From Tridacna crocea (Eukaryota > Mollusca > Bivalvia > Cardiida > Cardiidae): 64,000 bases of DNA. Positions 45,585 to 56,822 of this stretch are shown piece by piece. Under the pieces are notes generated by a model. That model was given only the letters and a program-made list of their open reading frames with translations, was not told the DNA's origin and searched no databases. The translations under genes were made by a program, and so were the position numbers. Location: NCBI GenBank assembly GCA_943736015.1, contig OX031066.1, positions 23,358,127-23,422,126 of the forward strand, written 5' to 3'. Positions within the stretch are counted from its first letter, which is position 1. Each line of letters begins with the position of its first letter.

Positions 45585-45745
45585 AACATGGTTCGAAGAA
45601 GAGGAAATGCTGGTAACCAGAATTATCTTTTTTTCCACCGCAGTATCTATACCCTTTTAGTCATTTACCGTTTGTCGTCCCGATATGCTTTGAATTTGGA
45701 CAAGTCTAAACTTTTGTCCTCTACATGGTAAGAGGTCAACCCATT
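45585..45745 (+). repeat. Degenerate family A copy
   Basis: GAAATGCTGGTAACCAGAAT and TTTGAATTTGGACAAGTCTA; TTAA ends lost. Confidence 0.5.
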
Positions 45746-45883
45746 TATTTTACACCAGACATTCTATACCACGATAGCAGACAGTTTTTGGAAAGCATTT
45801 TCTCTGATAAAAACCAGTTTGGTATACTATTTCTCGTAAAATCAAATTTGTTTCTGGTATTTGAGGCGTCTTGGCTATAATTC

Positions 45884-46152
45884 ATGGCCTGCAACACGCT
45901 AAAAGGGGATTTTGGACATTCGCGTAAAGTGCCGTCTCGAATAAGCGAGCGGAGTCCGCGCAGCCGGTTAATCCGAAACGAAACTTTCCGTTTTTATGTA
46001 ATCTTCTGTTTTGCGCAAGTATACTGAAAAACAAATTCTAATTTAGTCGTAAAGTGCCGTCTCGGATTAGCCTGCGCGGACTGCGCAGGCTGATCCGAGA
46101 CGACACTTTACGCAAATGTCCAAATCCCCTTTTTTGCGTGATGCAAGTCAAT
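45884..46152 (+). mobile_element. Family C MITE, copy 5
   Basis: GGCCTGCAACACGCTAAAAG end; internal palindrome GATTAGCCTGCGCGGACTGC / mirror perfect. Confidence 0.85.
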
Positions 46153-46269
46153 TATATATAACCCTTACTGTACCTCATACGCGGTTATTGGTGACTATTT
46201 TGGAAAGGACAGACGAAGAAATGGTCTACTTTGTCAATAACAGAAACTGATGTTCCACTGAAAGCCTTT

Positions 46270-46565
46270 AGGTCAAACCATAGGCCTCTGAAACTCCATT
46301 GGTCTATGAAGGGAAAACTAAATTTTCATTATCGGGCACTGTTACTATAAATAGCACATTGGGGATTCCCTCTGTATGGTATATAATAAGACAAGTGCCT
46401 CACTATATACGATATAGATGGAATCTCCAATGCGATATTAATAGAAACAGTATTAATGAAAATTTGTAAATATATCAGGCGATGTGCTCTGAGAATTCGA
46501 TGACCGACCAAGGCCAATTTTAGTGTTCCGTGATAGATCAATAGAGCTTTAAACGCCTGTGGTCA
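46270..46565. mobile_element. Element Q with inverted ends
   Basis: AGGCCTCTGAAACTCCATTG at the left mirrors the right end (AGAGCTTTAAACGCCTGTGG); inner arms GGGGATTCC... / GGAATCTCC. Confidence 0.6.
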
Positions 46566-46847
46566 AATATACTTGATCGAGGATAGTAAGAAAAGTTGGC
46601 ACTAAATATCCACTAATCATGTATATTTTCCCCTATCATACAATATGGACACCTGGATGATTCCCCCCTCCCCCTTCCCATTTCTCCTTTTGGTGTGCAA
46701 TTTACGAGGTTATATAGGTATTGACGTCTGTAATTCTACAATTTAAACTAGCCATCTGATTGGCTGAAACTAAACATGTCAACCAAAACGCCTCAGTCAG
46801 TCGGTCAGATTGATAGTCTTAGACATCAGGGTAGTAGACCCGATATG

Positions 46848-47107
46848 GAGTGCAACACACGAAAAGGGTCATTCGGACATTTGCGTAAAGTGTTGTCTCT
46901 GATCAGCGTCTGCAGTCCGCACAGGCTAATCCGAAACGACACTTTCCGATTTTATGTGATTTTCTGTTTTATGCAAGTCTACTGTAGCAGAAAATCTAAT
47001 GTAGTCGTAAAGTGTCGTCTCGGATTAGCCTGCGCGGACAGCGCAGGCTAATCCGAGACGACACTTTACGCAAATGTCCGAATGCACCTTTTCGTGTGTT
47101 GCACTCC
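46848..47107 (+). mobile_element. Family C MITE, copy 6
   Basis: GGAGTGCAACACACGAAAAG / mirror GTGTGTTGCACTCC, both internal palindromes present. It directly abuts repeat K. Confidence 0.86.
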
Positions 47108-47111
47108 AATT

Positions 47112-47697
47112 ATAGAAAACAGCTATTTCCTGTATGATATTATCCTGCAAAATTTGCTATGACTAAAATTAGTATCATTGTACTACTTTAACCCTTCACC
47201 CCATAAGGCATTCCTATGGTATCTCTAATTGACCCTAAACAACATCAAGGATGAAGCCGTTTCTTATGTGTATATGACACCTTTTGATAGCATAGAAAAC
47301 ATTGTGGCAAATGGTGAAATTGCTCGTCACGAGCAATTTCACCTTTTGCCACAATGTTTTCCAAAGGCTTCTACAAGCAATGCGTCGAAATGAGTATCTA
47401 TGGAGTATAGGGTTAACCGAGCCATTTTTTTCCTTTTAGTCCCTCCTAGAACTATCATTTATAAATCTAAAACCACTATATTATCATTGCAAAGGGAGAT
47501 GATAATTACTTCCCTTTTCGGGAAACTAACAAAAGTATCAACAAATAATTTCGAGATAGACATCAAAGGAATTTCTGGTCGGTTAAAATATGCAAAATTA
47601 TTATATCTGTATAAATCCCTATTTATCAACTATGAAAGACAGTTTATACCTTCTGCACTAGAAGTATTACTGGTCTACGACCTTAATTGAGATCGAT
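47112..47697 (+). mobile_element. Repeat K, copy 1, holding a family A MITE
   Basis: GAAAACAGCTATTTCC start, GCACTAGAAGTATTACTGG end; it matches 57962-58310 and 60890-61255 except for the 225-bp insert at 47192-47416. Confidence 0.85.
47188..47416 (+). mobile_element. Family A MITE, copy 27, with empty-site proof of TTAA duplication
   Basis: CTTTAA-CCC...GGG-TTAACCGAG against the empty sites CTTTAACCAAGCC and TTTTAACCGAGCC in the other K copies. CTCGTCACGAG subtype, like 8156-8384. Confidence 0.95.
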
Positions 47698-47699
47698 GA

Positions 47700-48135
47700 G
47701 TAGAAACGAAACCTGAACACTTGTATGTCTATCAAGAAGTAAATTATCTATTTAACGCCACTATTTTCCATTTACATTTTACAACCTGAAATGAGCCCAA
47801 GTCGAGATGCCGAGATGAAAAATGGCGAAAAAAAAATGGAGAAAAAAAACGGTAACAATACACTTTTCCAAACCATAGAACCACGATGTTATATATAGAC
47901 ACGATATAAAAGCACTACACGTCTAGTCTATTACTATGATATCCATATAAAGGCGACGCTGTCCAGATTATTTGCACGAAGACATATTTTTTCACTGTGC
48001 TATAGTATTACAATATCCACCGTTATCAATAATTCTGGTGCTTCACCGGTCCGTTTATCACTAAAACAATCGATTTATTCCCGCACAAACACGCGCCGCA
48101 TTTTTGCCCAATACACCGTCGGAAAAACCACACTT
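47700..48135. other. No gene seen
   Basis: AT-rich, no repeat recognised and no exon-like frame. Confidence 0.45.
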
Positions 48136-48330
48136 TAACCCTTAGGCTGCTAAGCACGACTCAAGGTCCTTTTGCGGACAGTGTACATTAAGATCAGATT
48201 GTACAGAACGTGCAGTCTGATCTCTGAGTTACACTGTCAGATAAAGTTGTTTGGGTTGTAACAGTTCTACAATGATTTGCCGCATATGAAATATTTCATT
48301 TATGAACATATTGGAATTCCACCTTGGCGT
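48136..48330 (+). mobile_element. Family D MITE
   Basis: AACCCTTAGGCTGCTAAGCA end; core GTACAGAACGTGCAGTCTGA partly decayed. Confidence 0.68.
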
Positions 48331-48339
48331 CAATTTTGC

Positions 48340-48865
48340 ACTTACCCTTTGGGTATAAGCTCAAACAGACTTTTATTCTTTGGTTTGCAAACCGATAATA
48401 TAATGGCTTGAATAATACATAAAACACAACCCTAGCAGGGCTGGGAAGGCAGCCCGCAGGTCATTATCGTTTATCGCATAATTACCCCCAGCATCGCTCC
48501 CTTGATATTTATGAAATGATCTCTGATTTCGCTCATTATCTTCCGCTAGATGGCATTCTACAAATACACATCTATCTAAGATGGGCATCCTTGGTACAGA
48601 ACCGGACTACTTTCCTACGCGAAAACCGTTGCTTTGAATTTCAAACTAAAATAAACGTGTACTCAATAAAACGCTGTCAGGTGCGATACATTAAGCTATG
48701 ACTAGCAGCTTAGAGAAATATGGAGCTAAAACAGACTTGATTTTTCCTCAAACGTATTGATAAAGGCCATTTTCTCCATTGCTACTTTATAGCGCGTATT
48801 ACTACATTTCCCCCATATAGGGGGGAGTGATGTGTCATGTAGGATAGTTCGAATCTTCGAAGAAT
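48340..48865. other. No gene seen
   Basis: Overlapping short frames on both strands, none with splice or homology support. Confidence 0.45.
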
Positions 48866-48869
48866 ATTA

Positions 48870-48965
48870 CACGCGCAGACAAGGCATTCAGCTATGATCA
48901 GCTAGTATGTAACCTATGCATCGGCCATTTATCAAAACCCCTACATGCTTGGCTATTAGCTTAGG
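48870..48965 (-). repeat. Dispersed repeat P, copy 2
   Basis: CAGCTATGATCAGCTAGTAT and CATCGGCCATTTATCAAAAC match 4436-4530 inverted. Confidence 0.5.
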
Positions 48966-49311
48966 TATAAGCCCCACTTTTCGCAGGTATTCGGGGATGG
49001 GTAATTCCTTATTGTCGACAGGTCGAAGAAAATGAAAACGACAAAGACTTTCGCTGCGTTATGAGAAACACCCACTATTGAAGCATGGAAGTATCTGACT
49101 TACAAGGGACCTACGATATAAAGCATCATTAAGTATCATATGACCTGCCCCATCGGACCAATTAGTTCAGCCGAATTGGATTGACATCAATCATTTTGCA
49201 AGGATAAATGAAACTGGACCATTCAGGAATTCTACACACTTGGAATTAGTCTACATGTTATTACATGAGATTGTGTAAACTTTTGTTTGAATATTTTGAC
49301 CTTATAACAAA

Positions 49312-49395
49312 CTTCGTCGATTTACTTCGAAAACCTCGTAACTGCAGCTTGTTACCAGCTGTAGTTACAAGGTTTTGAAGTAAACCGACGATTTG
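49312..49395. mobile_element. Family I hairpin, copy 2
   Basis: CGTCGATTTACTTCGAAAAC, arms AACTGCAGCTTG / AGCTGTAGTT, mirror GAAGTAAACCGACGAT. Confidence 0.8.
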
Positions 49396-49399
49396 ATTC

Positions 49400-49980
49400 A
49401 AACAATTGTCACGCAGAAACGCATAGGCATAATATCCGACCAAATGAAATATCCCACGTCGACAATAAACTTCTGATTCTGGAAAAAAGATGGTTAACTA
49501 TTGTCTTAGATTTTGATAGAAATACGTTCAGCTATCAAAGACACGATCAAGAACTCCAGTGATAGCATGCAAGACGTTTATTGTTATGTCAGAAGTATTC
49601 CGTAGCCAGCTGAATTCACTGTAACCACTGACATGGTCACGTGAGAATGGAATCAGTGAGTGAATTGCCTTCATTTGTCAATGAATTAGTTTTGATGGAA
49701 AAATCAGTCTCTTATTTTGTCAGTAATAACTTTGTTTTCGCTTCATTAAGACGCAAGCACGCAATATTGTCATTCAGTAATTTGTTTCTTCGTTGCCCAA
49801 CGGAAAAAAAAAGTCTATGTGTGGACATGAAGTGGGATAAAATTGACAACACAATACAGCAACAATATTTCTCGTAGAATCAAAGTGCATGTGTTGGTGC
49901 CATAATGGTCCTGCTCAGCCTCACGATCAACACAGACTTTGCTTTAGTGTATGTTAGTATAAGAGGCGCAGCTACCTGAA
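49400..49980. other. No gene seen
   Basis: No recognisable repeat or exon. Confidence 0.45.
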
Positions 49981-49984
49981 TATA

Positions 49985-50443
49985 TAGAGGATATTTGTTT
50001 TTTTTTTTCGGTGTAAGATCGAAATTTTTTTCATCGAGTGGACACCATCGGTAATATTTTCACGAGTGGCGCAGCCACGAGTGAAAATATTACCGATGGT
50101 GTTCACTCGATGAAATAAATTTCGATCTTTCACCGAAAAAAAAAAAAAGAAATATTCTATTTATTTTATGCTTTTAACCCTTTCTGGGAGGAGCTTTATT
50201 AAAATTCAGTACAGTTCTTTTCCCTTATTCCCCGTGGCGTACCCCTCCCGCATAGCAACGTTACGTCAAGCGCGTGAAATGTAAGGTATATGACGTCATA
50301 TTTCCCATCTGGTTGTCAGGCACGCGCAATTAACCTAGGCAACAAGAACGTGAAAATCGGTATTTTCACTGGTGGTAACAGTGTAAGATCGAAAAATATT
50401 TTCACTGCCATTTCTCGATTTCCTACCGGAAAGCATGACATAA
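49985..50443 (+). mobile_element. Family B element, copy 4
   Basis: AGGATATTTG start, perfect palindrome CACGAGTGGCGCAGCCACGAG centre near 50076, TATGACGTCATATTTCCC block. Confidence 0.85.
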
Positions 50444-50604
50444 AGTTCGATATTTCATGGTTAGGACTAGTGAATTTATTTTTTAACCCTTCAATGGAGC
50501 ACGGAAACAGTAGTTTCTGCTTGTGTGTCTTGAAAAAAAAATCTATAGGCTAAATGAATTTAAAAGGCTTTGCTCACATAAAGTTAACACAGATAATCTT
50601 CAAA

Positions 50605-50836
50605 TTAACCCTATACTTCACAGATACTCATTTTTACGTATCAACAACAGACAGATTTTGAAAACATTGTGGGAAAAGGAGAAATTGCTCGTAACGAGCA
50701 ATTTCTCCTTTTCCCACAATGTTTTCCACTTAATCAGATATTTGTATCCTTATTTGTCCATATTTTTGACATCATATCTTTATTTGCTGCTGAAATGGAA
50801 GAGCCTCAAATTGGTATGTCAGGTAAAGGGTTTTAA
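50605..50836 (+). mobile_element. Family A MITE, copy 28 (CTCGTAACGAG subtype)
   Basis: TTAACCC left, GGG-TTTTAA right, perfect hairpin centred near 50695; right half unlike the main subtype. Confidence 0.83.
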
Positions 50837-50839
50837 TAC

Positions 50840-51285
50840 CTTTGAAAAAAAAAACACACAAACACATACAGGCCCTTCTATGTTCATTTGCACAAAAAAA
50901 AAAAATCAATGAACATATAAAAACAATAAGATAAACCAATCACAAACCTTTCGAGAAACATACATTCCCAAAATTAATGATATACGGATTGATAGCTTGA
51001 TATATTTACATCTCAACTAAATAAAATGTCAATGATATTTGGTAAATACCATGAAATACAGAGCCACAAAGCATAGGTCGTCTTTTTTTTCTAGAATTGA
51101 GTTGCTATAGCAACTATTCCTAATTATTAACGATCAAATACATACAAAAAAGGTAAGCTTGTGTTTCGTTCGACAAACGAAGAAAAAAAAAATCATGGTC
51201 TTATTTGCAAAGCATAATTTGACGTAAATGATCATTGTGAGGGAGGGTAATCAATACTTTGCGAGAACATGCGCTTCATACGCTC
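50840..51285. other. No gene seen
   Basis: AT-rich with A-runs; nothing recognised. Confidence 0.45.
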
Positions 51286-51287
51286 TG

Positions 51288-51372
51288 ACGTCGTCTGGAA
51301 AAAATGTGACAAAAACAGAAATTGCTCGTCACGAGCAATTTCTCTTTTTACCACATTGTTTTCAGAAGTGGT
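51288..51372 (+). repeat. Family A hairpin fragment (CTCGTCACGAG subtype)
   Basis: GAAATTGCTCGTCACGAGCA with short arms; the ends are missing. Confidence 0.6.
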
Positions 51373-51632
51373 ATGGAAGACGGATATATCCCTCTGCATG
51401 TACTAATTTGGATCATTTGATGAATAAAATTCGATTGCGATCATTTCAATGCACCACGCTAACTACCCTGTTGTGCACCATACTGTTTCCGGTTTTCTCA
51501 CGTTCATCCTTGGCAAAATGTAGTCTAAACTCGATGACTGCAGGTTTATTTTAAACCAAAGAAAAGGCGTCAGAATAGTTATCAATTGTATGTTTAACAC
51601 CGTTTTCAAAGTTATTCCATTTATATATCTCG

Positions 51633-51871
51633 GCCGGTGTAATGCAGAAAAATGACCCCCATTACAAAATGAACCCCGGGTCATTTCTCGACGTAGAGGA
51701 ATGACCCATGGGTCATTTTTCGACGTAGAAAAATGACCCGGGTCATTATTCTACGTCGAGAAATGACCCGGGGGTCATTTCTCGACGTAGAGAAATGACC
51801 CATGGGTCATTATTCGAGAAATGACCGTAGGTCATTTTGTAATGGGGGTCATTTCTCTGCATTACACCGGC
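51633..51871. mobile_element. Family H palindrome of palindromes, copy 2 (expanded)
   Basis: Ends GCCGGTGTAATGCAG / mirror, as at 43143-43292, but with more inner units: palindromes ATGACCC...GGGTCAT alternate with CTCGACGTAGA or its mirror. Confidence 0.9.
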
Positions 51872-51961
51872 AATGCATTTATCCATGATTTCCTGGAGTT
51901 TTTTTTTTTTACCAGTACTTCGAACCATATTCTTTCCAAGCCACTGGGTGCTTTTCCAGCT

Positions 51962-52412
51962 AAATAGAGGATATTTGTTTTTTTCGGTGAAAGATCGAAA
52001 TTTATTTCATCGAGTACACACCATCGGTAATATTTTCACGAGTGGCGCAGCCACGAGTGAAAATATTACCGATGGTGTTCACGAGATGAAATAAATTTCG
52101 ATCTTTCACCGAAAAAACTAATACTCTATCTATTTCATGCTTTTAACCCTTTCTAGGAGGAGCTTTATCAAAATCCAGTATAATTCTTTTCCCTTATTCC
52201 CCGTGGCGTACCCCTTCCGCATAGCAACGTTACGTCAAGCGCGAGAAATGTAAGGTATATGACGTCATATTTCCAATCTGGTTTTTAGGCACGCGCAATT
52301 TACCTAGGCAACAAGGACGTGAAAATCGGTATTTTCACTGGTGGTACCAGAGTAAGACCGAAAAATATTTTCACTGCTATTTCTCGATATCCTACCGGAA
52401 AGCATGAAATAA
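51962..52412 (+). mobile_element. Family B element, copy 5
   Basis: AGAGGATATTTG start, palindrome centred near 52047, TATGACGTCATATTTCC, end GGAAAGCATGAAATAA. Confidence 0.85.
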
Positions 52413-52596
52413 TCATCGCCAAAACAGTTGTCAGCCATGGGAAAGGAATGAATTCTGTCGCAATGACCATCATCAATCTTCGGAGAGATATTGGCCGGGA
52501 CATGGATCGAACGGCACAGATTGAGGGTCAGAACAGATGGCAGCTACAAAACTTGATACCTTGTACAGCTATCTGCGTTTTTAAACGCAGAAACAA

Positions 52597-52815
52597 GGCT
52601 CTGAGTGGCTCAGTGGCAAAATGTAGGGCTAGTAATCTGGACCCCGAGTTCGGGGCTCAATGGAAGAGCTGGATTTTCCGTGGGAGTGTCCTTGGGTAAA
52701 ACATTTCGGAACCCAAGCCTCCCACTTGTGAAACCCAGGAAATTCATGTACATATGTATATGTGAGCTGTCGCCGTGATTTAACTCAAATAATGTTAAAA
52801 GCGGTGCAGAACGTC
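52597..52815 (+). mobile_element. tRNA-derived SINE
   Basis: GAGTGGCTCAGTGGCAAAAT holds a textbook A box (TGGCTCAGTGG); CGAGTTCGGGGCTC is in B-box position 40 bp on. The body has CTTGGGTAAAAC and the tail GAGCTGTCGCCGTGATTTAA then GTTAAAAGCGGTG, as known from molluscan SINEs. A reading frame across it (52319-52699) is not a gene. Confidence 0.72.
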
Positions 52816-52982
52816 ACTGTCTACTTTCCAACTACAATTTTCTAAGATCTCTAAGAAATTTCATTAATTCGAGCTACTTTGAGAAATATCGTCTCCTTAG
52901 GTTTGGGAAAATCTAAAATTCCATCCTTTGGAAAAAGGTTAACAGGGCAGCGTATACAGTGTTGAAGTATGGCTTTTAGAAG

Positions 52983-53040
52983 CTGGTGTAATGCAGAGAA
53001 ATGACCATCCCCTACAAAATGACCCATGACTATTACACCG
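52983..53040. mobile_element. Family H palindrome, copy 3 (minimal)
   Basis: GGTGTAATGCAGAGAAATGA and TATTACACCG ends with only one inner ATGACC unit left. Confidence 0.75.
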
Positions 53041-53049
53041 ACTCTGAAG

Positions 53050-53790
53050 TAAGTGTTGGATAGACATTCGCCGGGTATCTAGACCATCAACGGGGCCCAA
53101 ATTGAGTGCTTATTAGTTCTATGCCATTCGACCCATACCCTGAAGACTAATTAATCTTCATTGTAACATTCGTTGATGCATTAATCTACACATGCGTTGG
53201 CAGTAAAAGTTGATTGACGCAATTGATAACGAGCCATAAATTATAACAGAAAACGGTGACTTGTATCCCGGTTCAAGGTCGTAGGTATTGATTGGACGAG
53301 GAAATTGATAAAAAAAAAAACAAGATCAAATGCAAATTAAATTAGCCATTTAATTTCTTTGGTGCAATGGCTAATTCCCATCACAACAGTTACTGCAGCA
53401 GCCTAATGGATAATTCATTGTAACGGCGCGGTAAATCAATGTAATGCAGCGTCATGAGTATTACTTGTGGAACTCCAGTACAATACCACATGATGAAAGT
53501 GCTTTGTCATTATTTCGATTCTATTTTCATGCCTGGTTTACCATTTGGAAAAAAAAAACGAGAAAAAATTGGAACGTCAAAAATCTTAGTTATTGTTCAT
53601 ACATACTTCAATACATTTTCTTCAACATTTCCTTTTGTTCATTAAAAAACAGAAATGGTAGCATTACTTTAAGAAAGAGTCGACTTTCCTTCTTGGCAAG
53701 GTATTTGCACGTACATGTACATGTACCTTGTATAATGTACTGCTCAGGAGGTTCATGACGGTCAGACCTTTGTTTTAAAGGAATAAATCC
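53050..53790. other. No gene seen
   Basis: No repeat or exon recognised; GTACATGTACATGTAC run near 53715. Confidence 0.45.
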
Positions 53791-53792
53791 AT

Positions 53793-54021
53793 TTAACCCT
53801 TTCCCAAACAATCCCTGTTTTTTACGGGTTAGGAATAGAAGCCTTATGAAAACATTATGGGAAAAGGAGAAAATGCTGGTAACCAGCATTTTCTCCTTTC
53901 CCCACAATGTTTTCTACCCTGTCATATAGAAAAATCATCTTTTTAGCAACTGTTAATTTGTCACCTGCAAAATGCTTTCAATTTGGTCTGGTACAAAAAT
54001 TACCGTTTGGGAAAGGGTTAA
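53793..54021 (+). mobile_element. Family A MITE, copy 29
   Basis: TTAACCC / GGGTTAA, near-perfect hairpin centred near 53883. Confidence 0.9.
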
Positions 54022-54399
54022 ACATACATCTTCACTCCTTTACACCCAGTTTTTTAATCGTCTTTTTTACCATTATTTGATGAAAACAAAGTATAACTCA
54101 TATATACTAGTACCTTCTTCCTTCCTCGTGTCATTGCTCGTCCACTCAATTAACTCCAAGATTGTCCTAAAACTCTCACATCCCTAATAAAAATCTGTTT
54201 CAGGAAAAGATTCACAACTACGTTTCTGTAGTCCAAGATAAAATCTCCTTATAAAACACTGTTATTTTTCACAATTACACTTGTATGTATGTCATAACCA
54301 AATACACTGTCAAACTTCCTTCCTCATTTTTACAATATAAAATTTCATTTTATAGTCTTGCCTCAATGCAATCTATCCGAAATTGTAATAAATATACAC

Positions 54400-54600
54400 G
54401 AGCCATACTCTGAGAAAAGGGGTCTGAATGCATCTGCAAAAAGTATAATCGACTCGGGTCAGCCTACGCAGTCCGCGCAGGCTGACCTGAGTCGATACTT
54501 TATGCTATCAGTCAATTTTCTGTATACCAAAGGACCAGTCTACCTGATATTTCAGTGGGTTACAAGACAAAGTGGATATTACGGATCCTTATAGATCTGG
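54400..54600 (+). mobile_element. Family E MITE
   Basis: GAGCCATACTCTGAGAAAAG end; GACTCGGGTCAGCCTACGC and its mirror GCGCAGGCTGACCTGAGTC. Confidence 0.75.
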
Positions 54601-55222
54601 ATCTCAAATCATTTGTAAAAATCTGGGCCTTCACTGTATTACTGAAAAGGTTTAGTATTTTTCCCCATTTGTAACCCCAATTCATTTGTAAAAATCTGCG
54701 CCTTCTCTGCATTACTGAAAAAGTTTAATATTTTTCCCCAATGGTAACCTAAAACCATTTGTAAAAATCTGGACCTTCTCACGGTCGGAGTCGGAGGCTG
54801 TATTACTGAAAAAGTTTGGTATTTTTTTCCCATTTGTAACCTCAAATCATTTGTAAAAATCTGCGCCTTCTCGGTATTACTGAAAAGGTTCAGTATTTTC
54901 CCCACTTGTAACCTCAAATCATTTGTAAAAATCTGGGCCTTCTCTTTATAACTGAAAAAGTTTAGTATTCCCACTTTTGTAACCTCAAATCAGTTGTAAA
55001 AATCTGGGCCTTCTCTGTATTACTGAAAAAGTTCAGTATTTTTCCCCACTTGTAACCTCAAATCAGTTGTAAAAATCTGGGCCTTCTCTGTATTACTGAA
55101 AATGTTTATTATTTTTCCCCATTTGTAACCTCAAATCATTTGTAAAAATCTGGGCCTTCTCTGTGTTATTGAAAAAGCTTAGTATTTTTCTCCATTTGTA
55201 ACTTCAAATCATTTGTAAAAAA
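54595..55222. repeat. Tandem array, period about 73 bp, eight units
   Basis: ATTTGTAAAAATCTGGGCCT starts at about 54611, 54684, 54757, 54849, 54921, 54991, 55065 and 55137, with a last partial at 55211. One unit is 92 bp because of an insert (GGTCGGAGTCGGAGG). The frame 54639-54974 minus is a translation of the repeat. Confidence 0.92.
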
Positions 55223-55346
55223 CACAACTTCTGATTGGCTAAACCAAATGGTTTAGCCAATCAGAAGTTGTGTTACTTACAAATGTAGAAAATTCTGGAG
55301 AATAAGACAAAGAACGTTCTTAAGAATGGTTGGTGAATACAGGCCC
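55212..55346. mobile_element. Family G hairpin element, copy 2
   Basis: CACAACTTCTGATTGGCTAA and its mirror face each other over AACCAAATGGTT; GGTTGGTGAATACAGGCCC end. Confidence 0.82.
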
Positions 55347-55475
55347 TGATGTTTTGCCTGGTACAATGCAACACGGAGATGCACTAAGCCCAATCTTGTC
55401 AGAGCGTTGCTCATTTACACGAGCCTTGCTCTGACAAAAGGCAGCCTAATGCATCTCCGTAATCCATCGGGTACC
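55347..55475. mobile_element. Imperfect palindromic element R
   Basis: GCCTGGTACAATGCAACACG...; mirror GATGCATCTCCG... type arms around GTTGCTCATTTACACGAGCC. Confidence 0.6.
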
Positions 55476-55499
55476 AGGAAAGCCATCACATACCTATGG

Positions 55500-56465
55500 A
55501 TCCACATTATTGAACCTTATCCTGCTATATAACAAAACTCAAACATTCAAGTCAATAGTAACTTGTAGGCCCGAATATTGCTATTTCAAAATCATGTTTC
55601 AGGGAATAACATCTCCTTATCGGACAGTGTAGATCAAAGATCAGACTGCACGTTCTGTGCAGTCTGATCTTGATCTACACTTTCCGCAAAAGGTCAGTGA
55701 ATTCGGCAGTGAACGCCCAGATATTACTATTTATATTACTATTTCAAAATCATGTTTCAGGGAATAGCATCTCCTTATCGGACAGTGTAGATCAAAGATC
55801 AGACTGCACGTTCTGTGCAGTCTGATCTTGATCTACACTGTCCGCAAAAGGTCAGTGAATTCGACAGTGAACGCCCGGATATTACTATTTCAAAATTATG
55901 TTTCAGGGAATTACATCTCCATATCGGACAGTATGGATCAAAGATTAGACTGCACGTTCTGTGCAGTCTGATCTTGATCTACACTGTCCGCAAAAGGTCA
56001 GTGAATTCGACAGTGAACGCCCAGATATTACTATATCAAAGTTATGTTTAACGGAATAACATCTCCATATCGGACAGTATGGATAAAAAATTAGACTGCA
56101 CGTTCTGTGCAGTCTGATCTTGATCTACACTGTCCGCAAAAGGTCAGTGAATTCGACAGTGAACGCCCAGATATTACTATATCAAAGTTATGTTTAACGG
56201 AATAACATCTCCACATCGGACAGTATGGATCAAAAATTAGACTGCACGTTCTGTGCAGTCTGATCTTGATCTACACTGTCCGCAAAAGGTCAGTGAATTC
56301 GACAGTGAACGCCCGTATGTTACTATTTCAAAATTATGTATCAGGGAATAGCATCTCCATATCGGACAGTATAGATCAAAGATCAGACTGCACATTCTGT
56401 GCAGTCTGATCTTGATCTACACTGTCCGCAAAAGGTCAGTGAGTCACGCCTAGTAGCCTATAGGG
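55500..56465 (+). repeat. Tandem array of six family D units, period 146 bp
   Basis: CGGACAGT starts at 55621, 55779, 55925, 56071, 56217 and 56362 (steps 158, 146, 146, 146, 145). Each unit holds the palindrome AGACTGCACGTTCTGTGCAG and GATCTTGATCTACACTGTCC. The frame 55815-56051 is a translation of the repeat. Confidence 0.95.
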
Positions 56466-56504
56466 TAAATATCCACTTTTTTTAACGGCCAATTTAATCA
56501 TTAT

Positions 56505-56645
56505 ATAGACTGGTCCTTAGCTATACGGAAATTTGACCAATAGCGGAAAGTGTCGGCCCAGGTCAGCCTGCGCGGACTGCGCATGCTGACTTTAGTCTAT
56601 ACTTTTCACAGATGCATTAAGCCCCCTTTTCACATAGACCGCCTC
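56505..56645. repeat. Family E copy, short
   Basis: GGTCAGCCTGCGCGGACTGC then a mirror, AAGCCCCCTTTTCACA end. Confidence 0.65.
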
Positions 56646-56737
56646 ATATATATCCACCCATACACCACCGTTGCATATTATTTTTGCTGTATGTGACGAA
56701 TCGTGCGTGAAAAAGCTGAACTGATGTTTTGGCAGAT

Positions 56738-56822
56738 CGTCGATTTACTTCGAAAACCTCGTAACTGCAACCTATTACAAGCTCTAGTTGCGAGGTTTTC
56801 GAAGCAAACCGACGATATTTCA
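56738..56822. mobile_element. Family I hairpin, copy 3
   Basis: CGTCGATTTACTTCGAAAAC with mirror GTTTTCGAAGCAAACCGACG. Confidence 0.78.

Noticed and set aside
45239..45589. 116-codon minus-strand ORF as a possible first exon of the ANKDD1-like gene
   Set aside because: No family resemblance, and no phase-compatible donor that I could justify; it remains possible only with transcript data.
52319..52699. 126-codon ORF
   Set aside because: It runs from a family B element into the tRNA-derived SINE.
54639..54974. 111-codon minus-strand ORF with NLFSNTEKAQIFTNDLRLQ repeats
   Set aside because: Translation of the 73-bp tandem repeat; the frame is open only because the period of most units is close to a multiple of three.
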